NCBI RefSeq assembly: GCF_005771495.1
Contig: NZ_VAUW01000033.1
Location: 1-49,033, forward strand
Source: Maribacter sp. ACAM166
GTDB taxonomy: Bacteria; Bacteroidota; Bacteroidia; Flavobacteriales; Flavobacteriaceae
Length of the DNA: 49,033 nucleotides
Direction of reading: 5' to 3'
A program made the position numbers and the translations under genes. The notes beneath the pieces are model-generated. The model saw only the letters and a list, made by a program, of their open reading frames with translations, was not told the DNA's origin and searched no databases. Below are positions 23,522 to 35,200 of the stretch, in pieces. The first letter of the stretch is position 1. Each line of letters begins with the position of its first letter.

Positions 23522-26521
23522 ATGAAGAATTTATTGAAAATTTCTTTTTGTTGGTCTTCCAAGAAAGTTATTCTATTGGCTCTTACGTGTTTAGGTGCTA
23601 TAAATGCATTTGGGCAGAACGTATCGGTTACAGGTGCCGTAAGTGATTCTCAGGGACAACCTATACCCGGGGTTAGCGTCGTGATTAAAGGAACCTCCAC
23701 TGGAGTGGCTACGGATTTTGATGGCAACTTCACAATCAACGCCTCTCCTTCAAGCGTTTTGGTATATTCCTATATTGGCTTTCTTAAAAAGGAAGTTGTA
23801 ATAGGCACACAGAGAACAATTAATGTTACTCTGGAGGAAGATGTATCTCAATTGGATGAAGTTGTGGTGGTAGGTTATGGGACCCAATCTAAAGAAGAAA
23901 TCACAAGTTCTATTACCCGTGTATCTGTTGAGGATTTTAATAAGGGCTTTATAAATGATCCGCAACAGCTTTTACAAGGAAAGGTTGCCGGTTTAACTAT
24001 TGCGAAGGCAGGAGGAAATCCTAATCAACCATTTTCAGTACGATTACGCGGGCTTTCTACTTTCGGAGCAAATTCTGAACCCTTGGTAATTATAGATGGG
24101 GTTATTGGCGGTTCTCTTAACAACATTGACCCCAATGATATTCAAAGTATAGATGTGTTAAAGGATGCCGCTGCTGGTGCTATTTATGGTACTAGGGGTA
24201 GTACTGGTGTGATTATCGTAACGACGAAATCCGGAACTGGTGAAAGTATTCCATCTTTCGAATATTCAGGGTATGCCGCGGTAGAAAGTATTTCCAATAC
24301 TATCAGCGTAGCTTCTCGCGATGAGTTTTTGCAATACGGCGGTATAGATTACGGCTCCGATACCAACTGGATAGATGAAGCGTCTCGGGATGCCATAAGT
24401 ACTGTTCACAATTTTGCATTTACTAATTCTGCGCCGGGAGGTCTTAGTTACAGAGCCTCTTTAAATTACAGAGATGTTGATGGAGTTATTGATGGTACAG
24501 GATTTAAACAAACAAATGCTAGAATAAATGTTACACAGCGCTTACTAAATGATAAATTAAAACTTACCGGTATTGCTTCGATTACGAATCGAGAATCCAA
24601 TATTGGTTTTGCGCAATCGTTACGATATGCGCTTACTTTTAATCCTACTGCTCCTGTTTTTGAGAATAGATCGGCAGGAGAATTAGGAAGAAGTCCAAAT
24701 TTATATGGAGGCTATTTTGAAACGGGGGTGCAGGATGTTTTCAATCCAGTTGCCACAAACGCTCAAAATTCAAACCTTGCTAAAGACTATAATTTTTTGG
24801 CTAATTTTAGTGCTGAATGGGAGGTGCTTAAGGGTTTGAAATTGGGGATAAATTATTCCTCGCAAGTAGATAACACAAATAGCGGGGTATTTCTCGCAAA
24901 TGATGCTCTTTTGGGAGGAATTGGTTTAGGTGGAAGCGCCAGTCGTACCAATGCCGCAAATACCTCTGGACTTTTTGAATTTACAACTACCTATAATGGG
25001 GAATGGAATAATATTAAATATAATGTACTCGGAGGGTACTCATCTCAGTCTTTTGGCTTTGAAGGTTTTTCTGCCTTTAATACTGATTTCATTACAAACG
25101 GCGTAGGTTTTGATAATTTGGGACTCGGTTTGGGGATTCTAAATAACCAAGCAGGTCTTTCTTCCTTCCGGGAAGAAGCTAATTTGGAAGCTTATTTTGG
25201 TAGACTTAACCTGAATTTCAATAATAATACATTTTTGTCAACTAGCATACGGAGAGAGGCTTCTTCCAGATTTGGGGCTAATAATAGGTGGGGTACTTTT
25301 TGGGCAGTTAGTGGTGGATTTAATTTAGCATCCATGTTTGAATTGCCAAAAGTAAATCAATTAAAGTTCCGTGTTGGATATGGTGTTACCGGGAATGAAC
25401 CGGGTCAACGATATTCATTTCTCGAGCGATTAGGAAGGGTGGGTTCCGGTTTTGTTAATGGAGAATTTATTCCGTCTATTGCTCCTGTTTCAAACCCTAA
25501 TCCTGATTTAAAGTGGGAAGAAAAAGCAGAACTTAATATTGGTCTGGATTTTGCCTTTTTTGATTCTCGGCTTTCCGGTTCTATTGATTATTTTATAAGG
25601 AATACTTCAGATTTGTTAAACGTTGTACCCGTTCCAAGTCCACCAAATCTTTTTAACCAAACTTTGTTGAACCTTGGAGAATTGGAAACAAAAGGATTCG
25701 AAGCTCAAATCAATTACTCTGTTGTGAAAAATGAGAATTTTCAATGGGATTTTGGAGGTAATATTTCTACATTCGAATCTGTATTAGTGAAATTAAATAA
25801 TACGGAGAATTCAGTGCAATTTAGAGGCAACTTAGGAGCTCCAGGATTAAACAACACATTAGTAGTACGAGTGGCAGAAGGAGAACCTATTGGCCAGATT
25901 CGCGCAGCTGTTTTTGCTGGTTATAATGACGAGGGTCTTACTCTAGTTCTGGATGAAAATGGAAACCCTACCACTGAAAGAAATTTAGATAGGGATGGGG
26001 TCGTTGTCGGGAATGGATTGCCGGATTTTACTTTGGGAATAAACAATAGTTTTCGGTACAAGGATTTTGATTTAAATTTCTTGTTACGTGGGGCATTTGG
26101 TCATTCTTTGGTTAATATTCCTCGAGCGTATTGGGAGCATCCTGGTGTAGCAGGAAGACAAAATATTGTAATAACTGAAAATTTTAATCCAAATGATTTG
26201 GAACAGGATGCCTATCACTCTGGTTATGTTGAAAAGGCAGATTTTCTACGATTGGATAATGCTACGCTTGGGTACACTTTAAAAATGCCGGATAACAATG
26301 TTCTGAAAGATATTAGGTTTTATATATCTGGAAACAACCTATTTACGATTACAAAGTATACAGGGTCTGATCCTGAAGTACGTTTTTCTGACCCTGGACC
26401 CATTACTGAAGGAAATACTGGTGCTGCGTTCGGAGGGGATATTTTAGTTCCCGGTATTGATCGTAGGGTTACCTATTTTCCCACACGCACGCTACTTTTA
26501 GGTGTAAACTTTAAACTATAA
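23522..26521 (+). CDS. susC: SusC-like TonB-dependent outer-membrane receptor
   Basis: A 999-residue outer-membrane importer for oligosaccharides. After a signal peptide (ending NAFGQ, about residue 32) comes a carboxypeptidase-regulatory-like domain (VTGAVSDSQGQPIPGVSVVIKG ... TDFDGNF, about 33-105), then the plug domain with LDEVVVVGYGTQ and the SusC-type VLKDAAAGAIYGTRGSTGVIIVTT, then the beta-barrel to the C-terminus (TLLLGVNFKL, ending in a hydrophobic residue). It is followed after 11 bases by susD, as is usual. It should import arabino-oligosaccharides released at the surface. Two inverted repeats lie in its leader. Confidence 0.96.
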   Translation: MKNLLKISFCWSSKKVILLALTCLGAINAFGQNVSVTGAVSDSQGQPIPGVSVVIKGTSTGVATDFDGNFTINASPSSVLVYSYIGFLKKEVVIGTQRTINVTLEEDVSQLDEVVVVGYGTQSKEEITSSITRVSVEDFNKGFINDPQQLLQGKVAGLTIAKAGGNPNQPFSVRLRGLSTFGANSEPLVIIDGVIGGSLNNIDPNDIQSIDVLKDAAAGAIYGTRGSTGVIIVTTKSGTGESIPSFEYSGYAAVESISNTISVASRDEFLQYGGIDYGSDTNWIDEASRDAISTVHNFAFTNSAPGGLSYRASLNYRDVDGVIDGTGFKQTNARINVTQRLLNDKLKLTGIASITNRESNIGFAQSLRYALTFNPTAPVFENRSAGELGRSPNLYGGYFETGVQDVFNPVATNAQNSNLAKDYNFLANFSAEWEVLKGLKLGINYSSQVDNTNSGVFLANDALLGGIGLGGSASRTNAANTSGLFEFTTTYNGEWNNIKYNVLGGYSSQSFGFEGFSAFNTDFITNGVGFDNLGLGLGILNNQAGLSSFREEANLEAYFGRLNLNFNNNTFLSTSIRREASSRFGANNRWGTFWAVSGGFNLASMFELPKVNQLKFRVGYGVTGNEPGQRYSFLERLGRVGSGFVNGEFIPSIAPVSNPNPDLKWEEKAELNIGLDFAFFDSRLSGSIDYFIRNTSDLLNVVPVPSPPNLFNQTLLNLGELETKGFEAQINYSVVKNENFQWDFGGNISTFESVLVKLNNTENSVQFRGNLGAPGLNNTLVVRVAEGEPIGQIRAAVFAGYNDEGLTLVLDENGNPTTERNLDRDGVVVGNGLPDFTLGINNSFRYKDFDLNFLLRGAFGHSLVNIPRAYWEHPGVAGRQNIVITENFNPNDLEQDAYHSGYVEKADFLRLDNATLGYTLKMPDNNVLKDIRFYISGNNLFTITKYTGSDPEVRFSDPGPITEGNTGAAFGGDILVPGIDRRVTYFPTRTLLLGVNFKL

Positions 26522-26532
26522 ACTTACTTGTT

Positions 26533-28122
26533 ATGAGAAAATATAATATAATTTTTGTTTGGGTCTTTATTTTACTTGGTTTTTCACTAATCCAATCCTG
26601 TGATGTAGAGGCAGAGGTGTTTTCGGAAATTACGCCAGATGAATTTTTTCAAAATGACCTACAAATAGCATCTGCAGCATCAGCGGCTTATACTCCTTTA
26701 TACGGGTATTGGGGTCTTCATGAGCTATCTGACCTTCCTACAGACCAGTCAACGGTTCCTGTTCGTTCTAATAATGGTTGGGATGATGGCGGATTGTGGC
26801 CAAGGCTCATAGAACATGATTTTAACCAGAATGATTTTGTAGATGGTCCCTGGAATTTGTCATCAGGAGGCATAAGTGCGTGTAACCGCTTGATTGAAAT
26901 TTTCACAGAAAGTGTTGGACCTGAATCTCCTGTAGTTTACGAGTTAAGAACACTTAGGGCATTTTATTTTTATATTTTACTGAGTAATTTTGGCAATATT
27001 CCTATTGAAACGAGTTTTGCTGAAGCTAATCCTTCTCCATCACAGGTTGAACCTCAAGTAGCTTTTGATTTTATTGAGGCCGAACTTTTGGCCTCAATTA
27101 ATCAATTGAGTGAAGACAAAAATAACACCTATGCCAAAGTAAATAAGTGGGTGGGTTATACCATTTTAACACAATTATATTTAAATGCAGAGCGGATAAC
27201 CGGCCTTCCCCATTGGGAGGAAGCATCCGATGCAGCAAATGTTGTAATCAATAGTGGTGCATATGATTTGGAATCGGGCTACTTCGCAAATTTTAAAACT
27301 AAAAATGAAGGTTCAAGAGAAAATATATTTGTGGTACCCTATGAAAGAAATATTGCAGGAGGTTTTGGGGTAAAAATGTCGTCATTACATCAGTCGGCTG
27401 CTGGAACATTCGATTTTTCTCCAACACCTTGGGGCGGATTTAGTATACAGGAGGATTTTTATAATTCATTTGAAGATAATGATAAGCGGAAAGGAATGTT
27501 CATTGTTGGACAACAGTATACTGTAGCCGCGGGACCCTCATATTCTGATGAACTAGGATTTTTCTATACTAATCCAAGCGAAGAATTAAAATTGACCAAT
27601 TGTATAGAAGACTGGGATAACTACGGAACAGACCCTTCTTTACAGGCACAACTTGAAGAAGGCTGTAATATATTGATAACCCCAGATTATCAGGAAGTAG
27701 GTGGGCGCTATTTATACAGAAATGGAGCCAGATATGGCAAGTACGAGTATCAGATAGGGGAGGCATTTGACATCAGCACTGATTTCCCAATTTATAGATA
27801 TGCTGGTGTAATGCTAATGCGAGCAGAGGCCCTTTGGCGCCTTGACAATGGGAATAGTGAAGCATTGATGCTAGTAAACCTTGTAAGGGAGAGAGCCGAT
27901 GTAGATCCGTTAATCACTCTTTTGGAAGATGATATTTACTGGGAAGCTAAAAAAGAATTAGCAATGGAAAACCATGCCAGAGAAATTACCATAAGATTTG
28001 GTCATTGGGAAGACAATTGGTTTCTTAGGGATGGAAATAAAGAAGAGTTTAGGAGGATTTACCCTTTACCTCAAAGCCAACTTCAAGCCAATTCTAATTT
28101 GCAGCAGAACCCTGGATATTAG
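26533..28122 (+). CDS. susD: SusD/RagB-like glycan-binding lipoprotein
   Basis: A 529-residue outer-membrane lipoprotein (lipobox LIQSC near residue 23) that caps the SusC barrel and captures glycan. N-terminal EITPDEFFQNDLQIASAASAAY and SACNRLIEIF fit the SusD helical region, RTLRAFYFYILLSNFGNIPI is the typical first TPR-like motif, and RYAGVMLMRAEALWRLDN followed by LVRERADV and the end LPQSQLQANSNLQQNPGY are typical of the C-terminal region. It pairs with SusC and ends at a terminator hairpin. Confidence 0.96.
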   Translation: MRKYNIIFVWVFILLGFSLIQSCDVEAEVFSEITPDEFFQNDLQIASAASAAYTPLYGYWGLHELSDLPTDQSTVPVRSNNGWDDGGLWPRLIEHDFNQNDFVDGPWNLSSGGISACNRLIEIFTESVGPESPVVYELRTLRAFYFYILLSNFGNIPIETSFAEANPSPSQVEPQVAFDFIEAELLASINQLSEDKNNTYAKVNKWVGYTILTQLYLNAERITGLPHWEEASDAANVVINSGAYDLESGYFANFKTKNEGSRENIFVVPYERNIAGGFGVKMSSLHQSAAGTFDFSPTPWGGFSIQEDFYNSFEDNDKRKGMFIVGQQYTVAAGPSYSDELGFFYTNPSEELKLTNCIEDWDNYGTDPSLQAQLEEGCNILITPDYQEVGGRYLYRNGARYGKYEYQIGEAFDISTDFPIYRYAGVMLMRAEALWRLDNGNSEALMLVNLVRERADVDPLITLLEDDIYWEAKKELAMENHAREITIRFGHWEDNWFLRDGNKEEFRRIYPLPQSQLQANSNLQQNPGY

Positions 28123-28143
28123 TTTGTTTAGTTAGTTTAGTTG

Positions 28144-28195
28144 GGAGGGTTTAAGTGGACTATTTTAGTATTTCATTTAAACCCTCCTTCTGTTT
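28144..28195 (+). terminator. Terminator after susD
   Basis: GGAGGGTTTAA (28144-28154) pairs exactly with TTAAACCCTCC (28177-28187) around a 22-base loop, followed by TTCTGTTTT. It separates the susCD transcript from the VCBS operon, or allows partial read-through. Confidence 0.65.
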
Positions 28196-28306
28196 TAAAA
28201 TTATATACGTAAGGTTTCTATTTGGATAAGACACTGGCTATTGAGGAGGATGTTTTGAGGTGAAGAATACAATATACTTTAAATATAATGCTGTAGAATA
28301 GAATTT

Positions 28307-31300
28307 ATGATTGATATAAAGTATAGTTTGCTTTGCTTTACCCTGCTTTTAGTTTTTTCTTGTAAGGATAACTATATGACGGAGGCCGGAGCATTATTTG
28401 TTAATCTAGATGCTAAGTCTTTAGGGGTTCGTTTTGAAAACAACCTTTTGTACACGGAAGAATTCAATATCTATCTATACCGAGGTTTTTATAATGGAGC
28501 AGGAACGGCATTGGCCGATTTAAATAATGACGGCTTTCTGGATTTGTTTTTTTGCGGTAATATGGAAGACAACGCTATGTATCTTGGTGACGGTGCTTTT
28601 AATTTTAAGGATGTTACTCAAATAGCAGGTGTGGGAAGTCCGAATGCCTGGTCTACTGGAGTAAGTATAGTTGACATAAATCAAGATGGCTGGCTGGATA
28701 TTTATATTTGTAAAAGCGGAAATCCAAATGATTTAAATAGACGAAATGAACTGTTTATAAATATGGGCACCGATGCGAACGGGGTACCTTTATTTAAGGA
28801 ATCTGCTGCGGCGTATGGAATTGATGTTCTTGCTTTTTCCATTCATGCTGTTTTTTTTGATTATGACAAGGACGGCGACTTAGATATGTATATATCTAAT
28901 AATTCAATTAATCCTACAGATTTGATAATGGATGCCAAAAATGGAATTCGTAATTTAAAAGATCCTGGTGGAGGGGATAAATTGTTTAGAAATGATGATA
29001 ATTTTTTTATTGATGTTACCGATGAAGCCGGAATATACAGTAGTGAAATAGGGTTTGGTTTGGGTATTGCCGTTGGTGATGTAAACCTTGACGGATGGCC
29101 CGATATCTATGTAGCCAACGATTTTTTTGAGAAAGATTATTTCTATTTGAATAACAAGGATGGAACGTTTACAGAATCTATAGATAGTTTTACCTCTGAA
29201 CTTAGTTTGGGATCCATGGGTGTAGATATCGCCGATTTGAATAATGATGGTTATCCGGAGATATTTGTTACTGAAATGCTTCCGGCCAATGAGTCAAGAT
29301 TAAAGACCAAGACCCTGTTCGATACATGGGATAAATACTCATTAAAAGTCAAAAATGGTTATCACAGGCAATTTCCTAGAAATACGCTACAGCTGAATAA
29401 CGGTCCCGTAAATGAACATGGGAATATTTCTTTCAGCGAAATTTCAAGATATTCAGGAGTAGCGGCAACGGATTGGAGTTGGGGAGTTCAAATAGTAGAT
29501 TTTGATTTAGATGGTACCAAAGAGATATTTGTCACTAATGGAATTGTGAAGGATTTATTAGATCAGGATTATATCGACTTCTATGCAAATCCATCCAGAA
29601 TTAGCAGTATTTTAAAGGAAAAAGGGGTAGTTATTAAAGAATTAATAGATCTGATACCATCAGAACCTATAGCCAATTTTATGTTTAAGCAGGATAATAA
29701 TTTAATCTTTGGCAATGTTGCTTCCCAATGGGGTATAGACCAGGATGGTTTTTCAAGTGGTGCAGCTTACGGCGATATTGATAATGACGGGGATTTGGAT
29801 TTGGTGGTAAGTAATATTAATGGGTCTCCATTTATTTATAAAAATACCGCAAAAAATAAAGACAATCATTTTGTCACACTTCATGTAAAGAATAAACAAG
29901 GTAATACCGCCATTGGTGCAAAAGCCACTCTTAGTGTTAATGGTAACCATTATTATCAGGAACTCTTTCCTATGAGAGGGGTCATGTCGGTAGTTGATGA
30001 GCGTATGAATTTTGGTTTGGGGACTAACACCAAAATAGATTCTTTAGAGTTAATATGGCCTGATGGGAGTCGCTTGCTGGAAAGAAATATCCCTGTTGAT
30101 ACCTTTTTAACTTTCAAACAGCAGGAAGTCCATAACCCATCACTTGTTGATGAGATTCAAGCACATAAACCCCTTTTTTCAGAAGCCACAGATGTATTCA
30201 ACATACATCATGCGCATCAGGAAAACGATTTTGTAGATTTTGATAAAGATAGACTGCTCTACCAAATGATTTCCAATGAGGGTCCCAAAATAGCTGTTGG
30301 CGATATCAATGGAGATAGAAAAGATGACTTTTATATTGGGGGATCAAAAAATCAACCTGGCACCTTGTATGTGCAAACTAATCAGGGATTTAAATCTACC
30401 AATAGTACTGTTTTTAAGCAGGAAGGGTCGTCGGAAGATATCAGAAGCATTTTTGTGGATGTCGATAATGATAATGATCTGGATTTGATGGTAAGCAGCG
30501 GAGGATATGAATTTTCTGCGAGCGCCTACGCTCTTACAGATAGACTGTATTTGAATGATGGCTCGGGGAATTTTTCCCGTTCACCTCAAACCTTTTTTAG
30601 CGGAAGTCTATCCAGCACTTCTGTGATTGTCCATTCCGATTTTGATGGGGATGGATATCAGGATTTGTTTTTTGGGGGCAGGGTAGTTCCTTTGAAGTAC
30701 GGGTTACCGGTCTCCAGTAAATTGATGAGGAATGAGGGCAGTGGTGTTTTTCGTGATGTTACAGAACAGTATGCAAAGGAGTTATTGGACAGTGGTATGG
30801 TGACAGATGCTGTCTGGATTGACTATGATAATGATATGGACGAAGATTTGGTGCTAGTCGGCGAATATATGCCTATACGTGTCTTTAGAAACAATCAGGG
30901 GAAATTCGCAGAAGTTACCGCAGAAGTTGGCTTGGAGAATACCCATGGCTTTTGGAATTCAATTCAAAAAAAGGATTTAGATGGAAATGGTTGGGATGAT
31001 CTTGTCATTGGAAATATAGGTCAAAATACATTTTTTAAGGCTTCACCTTCTAGACCTGTTCAAATGTATGTAAATGATTTTGATCAAAATGGAAGTATTG
31101 AACAGGTCATAACTAGATATATGGAAGATAAGGCATATCCTTTTGCCATGAAAAAAGGAATAACAGCTCAAATGCCCTATTTGCTTAAAAAGTATTTGAA
31201 ACATGAAGATTATAAGGAGCAAACGGTAGAAGATATATTTTCAAAAGAAGAACTACAAAACGCCCTTCTTTACAATGTTTATGAAAATCGGACCGTAGTG

Positions 31301-31654
31301 TTGTGGAATAATAACGGCGTATTTGATTTAAAGCCATTACCTCTATCTGCTCAACTTGCTCCAGTTTACTCTATTTATGCGGATGATTTTGACAATGATG
31401 GCCTAGTAGATTTATTACTAGGGGGTAATCAGTTTAATGCTAAACCTCAGACAGGTATTTATGCAGCAAATTTTGGAACTGTTTTGATGTCAGTTGGAAA
31501 CAGGGAATTTGAAACATTAAACAGCTTGGAATCAGGAATTAATATTCAGGGACAGATAAGGGATATTAAATCAATATCTATTAAGGGAAAAAAGTATCTT
31601 TTAATAGCAGTGAATAACGATAAATTGAGATTATATGAAGTCAAAACCCATTAA
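28307..31654 (+). CDS. VCBS/FG-GAP repeat and ASPIC/UnbV lipoprotein, copy 1
   Basis: An 1115-residue lipoprotein (lipobox LLVFSC, residues 14-19), probably on the cell surface. It carries about 14 FG-GAP-type calcium loops of the pattern DxDxDGxxD (for example DLNNDGFLD, DYDKDGDLD, DFDNDGLVD), which fold as beta-propeller blades, with an ASPIC/UnbV domain in between (about residues 518-605: NTAIGAKATL ... MRGVMSVVDERMNFGLG). Its layout matches CRTAC1-like proteins that often lie beside SusCD genes in Bacteroidota. Their role is not settled; glycan binding or surface adhesion is plausible. It overlaps the next gene by 20 bases, and two further copies follow. Confidence 0.85.
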   Translation: MIDIKYSLLCFTLLLVFSCKDNYMTEAGALFVNLDAKSLGVRFENNLLYTEEFNIYLYRGFYNGAGTALADLNNDGFLDLFFCGNMEDNAMYLGDGAFNFKDVTQIAGVGSPNAWSTGVSIVDINQDGWLDIYICKSGNPNDLNRRNELFINMGTDANGVPLFKESAAAYGIDVLAFSIHAVFFDYDKDGDLDMYISNNSINPTDLIMDAKNGIRNLKDPGGGDKLFRNDDNFFIDVTDEAGIYSSEIGFGLGIAVGDVNLDGWPDIYVANDFFEKDYFYLNNKDGTFTESIDSFTSELSLGSMGVDIADLNNDGYPEIFVTEMLPANESRLKTKTLFDTWDKYSLKVKNGYHRQFPRNTLQLNNGPVNEHGNISFSEISRYSGVAATDWSWGVQIVDFDLDGTKEIFVTNGIVKDLLDQDYIDFYANPSRISSILKEKGVVIKELIDLIPSEPIANFMFKQDNNLIFGNVASQWGIDQDGFSSGAAYGDIDNDGDLDLVVSNINGSPFIYKNTAKNKDNHFVTLHVKNKQGNTAIGAKATLSVNGNHYYQELFPMRGVMSVVDERMNFGLGTNTKIDSLELIWPDGSRLLERNIPVDTFLTFKQQEVHNPSLVDEIQAHKPLFSEATDVFNIHHAHQENDFVDFDKDRLLYQMISNEGPKIAVGDINGDRKDDFYIGGSKNQPGTLYVQTNQGFKSTNSTVFKQEGSSEDIRSIFVDVDNDNDLDLMVSSGGYEFSASAYALTDRLYLNDGSGNFSRSPQTFFSGSLSSTSVIVHSDFDGDGYQDLFFGGRVVPLKYGLPVSSKLMRNEGSGVFRDVTEQYAKELLDSGMVTDAVWIDYDNDMDEDLVLVGEYMPIRVFRNNQGKFAEVTAEVGLENTHGFWNSIQKKDLDGNGWDDLVIGNIGQNTFFKASPSRPVQMYVNDFDQNGSIEQVITRYMEDKAYPFAMKKGITAQMPYLLKKYLKHEDYKEQTVEDIFSKEELQNALLYNVYENRTVVLWNNNGVFDLKPLPLSAQLAPVYSIYADDFDNDGLVDLLLGGNQFNAKPQTGIYAANFGTVLMSVGNREFETLNSLESGINIQGQIRDIKSISIKGKKYLLIAVNNDKLRLYEVKTH

Positions 31655-32243
31655 AATTTTTAAAATATTTTTGTTTTTAGGTACACTATTATCAATAGTG
31701 TTTTTCTCTTCTTGTTCCAGAAAAATCACATTGGATGAGTATGTTACGAAAGAATTGGAAAAAAACATTCGGCAGGATAGTTTAATTTATGGTGTGCATT
31801 TTGGTATGACCGGCGAAGAATTTCAAAGGTATTGTACAGGAATGAACCAAAAAAAAATATTTATGCCAAATCCAAGTGGCACAAATGTCAGATTGGAGAT
31901 TTCTAATGGGTTCGGCACCCCAGTATATTTAAACTTTTTTCCAGTTTTAATAGGGAAAAGCCCTATAAGAAAGGTAAATGCCTCTTTGAAATATAAAAAA
32001 TTTTCCTATTACGAGGAAAAACATAAAATAGAAATTCTGGTTAATCAAGCTATTACCTATTTTGAAGAGGGATACGGCGGCAACAGATTTTTTAGTATTC
32101 CACATGAAAATAAATTATTAAAATTCATGTATGTAAAGATTGACGGTAATCGAAAAATACTTCTTAAGCCAACTTTTGAAGGGCAAGAATTAGAAATAGA
32201 ATTTGAAGACTTAAGTAATGGTAAGGATAGTATAAAGGAATGA
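31635..32243 (+). CDS. Small lipoprotein of unknown function
   Basis: A 202-residue protein with a lipobox (FFSSC near residue 27). Its start overlaps the end of VCBS copy 1 by 20 bases and its stop is 19 bases before VCBS copy 2, so it belongs to the same transcript and is translationally linked to copy 1. I do not recognise the domain. It has features such as YGVHFGMTGEEFQRYC, LYINFF-like beta strands (VYLNFFPVLIG), and a GYGGNRFFSIP loop, which suggest a compact alpha/beta fold. It could be an assembly or anchoring partner of the large VCBS proteins; that is inference from position only. Confidence 0.8.
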   Translation: MKSKPIKIFKIFLFLGTLLSIVFFSSCSRKITLDEYVTKELEKNIRQDSLIYGVHFGMTGEEFQRYCTGMNQKKIFMPNPSGTNVRLEISNGFGTPVYLNFFPVLIGKSPIRKVNASLKYKKFSYYEEKHKIEILVNQAITYFEEGYGGNRFFSIPHENKLLKFMYVKIDGNRKILLKPTFEGQELEIEFEDLSNGKDSIKE

Positions 32244-32262
32244 TATTTTTGAATATAAAAAC

Positions 32263-35200
32263 ATGATAAAGTATAAGGAAATTAGAAGTTGTAACATTGT
32301 CTATTTGAGATGTCAAATATTAGTATTGTTGACTTTGGCTTTCTCCATAATATCCTCATGTACTTTTTCCGAAAAAAATGAAAAGGAACCCTTGTTTATT
32401 GCTTTGGGACCAGACCAGACCCACATTGATTTTCAGAATACTTTGACATCGACCAACGAGTTCAATATTTATAAATATAGAAATTTTTATAACGGGGGGG
32501 GAGTTGGTTTGGGAGACATAAACAATGACGGCCTTTTAGATATATATCTAACGGGCAATATGGTGCCAAATAAGCTCTACCTTAATAAGGGTGATTTTGT
32601 GTTTGACGATATCACAAATCAGGCACAAATTGCAGGAAAGAGAGCTTGGTCTACCGGAGTGTCTATGGTAGATATCAATGGAGATAGTTGGTTGGATATT
32701 TATGTGTGCAACTCAGGTGATGTTAAAGGGGACAATAAACAAAATGAATTTTTTATTAATAATGGTGATGGTACTTTTAGTGAAAAGGCAGAAGAAATGG
32801 GACTTGCAAATCGTGGGTTCTCTACGCATGCAGCCTTTTTTGATTATGACAAAGATGGTGATTTGGATGTGTATCTTTTAAATAACTCGTATCAATCAAT
32901 AGGTAGTTTTAACTTAAGAAAAAATGAACGACCGATTAGAGATAAGCTTGGAGGAGATAAGTTATTACGTAATGATGGAGGCCGGTTCATTGATGTAAGT
33001 GAACAGGCAGGTATTTATGGCAGTGTTATAGGTTTTGGTCTTGGTGTTTCTGTGAGTGATTTGGATAAGGATGGATGGATGGATTTGTATATATCCAATG
33101 ATTTTTTTGAACGTGATTATATTTATATGAATAACGGGGATGGTACTTTTCGTGAGGAATTGGAAAAGCAGATGCGTTCGATAAGTGTAGCTTCCATGGG
33201 ATCTGACATTGCTGATATTTCAGGTGATGGCTATCCAGACGTGTTTGTTACAGAAATGCTTCCGGAAGGAGACGAGCGGTTCAAAACCACAATGACTTTT
33301 GAGAATTGGGACAAATACCAATACAATTTAGAGAACGGGTATTATCATCAGTTTACCCGTAATATGCTACACATACACAATGGCCCTATTCCCGATAAGG
33401 GGGTTACGTTTAGTGAAGTAGGCAGGTTGGCGAAGGTGGAGGCTACCGATTGGAGTTGGGGTGCCTTATTAACCGATTTGGACAATGATGGATTTAAGGA
33501 TATATATATTACCAATGGAATTGCCCAAGATATTTTAAATCAAGATTATCTGAATTATGTGGCCAATGAAGAAGTTGTACGTGCAGTCACAAGAGACAGA
33601 GGAGTAGATTTTAAGCAATTAATTGATATTATCCCCACCAATAGAATTCCAAATTACGTGTACTCGGGGACCCCTGATTTAATCTTTAATGATAAGACCA
33701 AAGAATGGGGTCTTGACACTCCAAGTCATTCCAATGGGGCCGCATATGGTGATCTTGATAACGATGGCGACCTTGATTTGGTGGTAAATAATGTCAATAT
33801 GCCTCTTTTTGTTTACCAGAATCAAACCGATATAGCAAGTAGTAAGAATAATTTTTTAAAAGTAGTTCTGAAGGGAAATGATGGCAATACAACTGCTATA
33901 GGAGCCAAAGTGACCCTTAAGGATGAAGGTAAGTTATTTTATCAAGAACAGAGTCCCAACCGTGGATTTCAATCTTCAGTAGACAATAGGCTTAATTTCG
34001 GATTAGGAGGTTTGGAGATTATTGACAGCTTAATTGTTGACTGGTATTACGGCAAGCAAACCATTCTTACCGATGTGGCAGCTAATCAGACTCTTGTACT
34101 TCGAGAAATCGAAGCCACCACCGCACCCACGGGGTGCAAAAATAATACAGTAAATAGAATTTTTAATGAAGTGTCTCAATTACAAGGTATTGGGTACGCT
34201 CATAAAGAAAATGTATACAGCGATTTCGATCGGGATAGACTCCTCTATCATATGAAATCTACAGAGGGACCAAGAATGAGCATCACTGATGTAAATGGTG
34301 ATGGTTTGGAAGATTTTTATATTGGAGGCGCAAAAGATAGTCCGGGAGCGCTTTTTATTCAAACTCATGAAGGAAGCTTTAAAAGTACTAATGAAAGTCT
34401 ATTAGAAAAAGATAAAGGAAGTGAAGATTTACAATGTTTATTTTTTGATGCAGATGGGGACGGGGATCAGGATTTATATGTTACCAGCGGTGGTAATGAG
34501 TTTTCCTCAGGAGCTTTTGCTTTAGTAGACCGACTCTATTTAAATGATGGTTTTGGAAATTTCTCCAAATCGGGTCAGCTCTTGCCGGGCGGCACTCCTG
34601 AAAGTTCCTCAACAGTTATTAGTGCCGATATTGATTCGGATGGACATCTAGATCTTTTTGTAGGCATCCGTTTAAAATCTGGCGAGTTAGGTGTTCCTCA
34701 AAATGGGTATATCCTGAAAAATGACGGTAATGGAAATTTCACCAATAGTACTGGGACCATAGCTCCAGAGCTAATGAATATAGGCATGATAACCGATGCC
34801 GTTTGGAGTGATTATGATTCCGATGGGGATGATGATTTGATTATTGTAGGAGAATGGATGGCAATTAGGGTATTCAATAATGCTAATGGTATGTTCAAAG
34901 AAGTGACATCGAACGTGGGCCTTACTGATACGCATGGGTGGTGGAACCGCATCGAAGCGGCGGATTTAGATGGTGATGGTGATATGGACTACGTGGCGGG
35001 AAATCATGGATTGAATTCTCGATTTAGGGCCAGTTTAGAAAAACCATTAACCCGTTACACTAATGATTTTGATCAAAATGGATCTGTAGAACAGATTATA
35101 TCAAGTTATAATGGGGACAAATCATACCCTTTAGTCTTAAGGCATGATTTGGTTATGCAATTGCCGAGCCTTAAAAAGAAGTATTTAAAATATGAATCGT

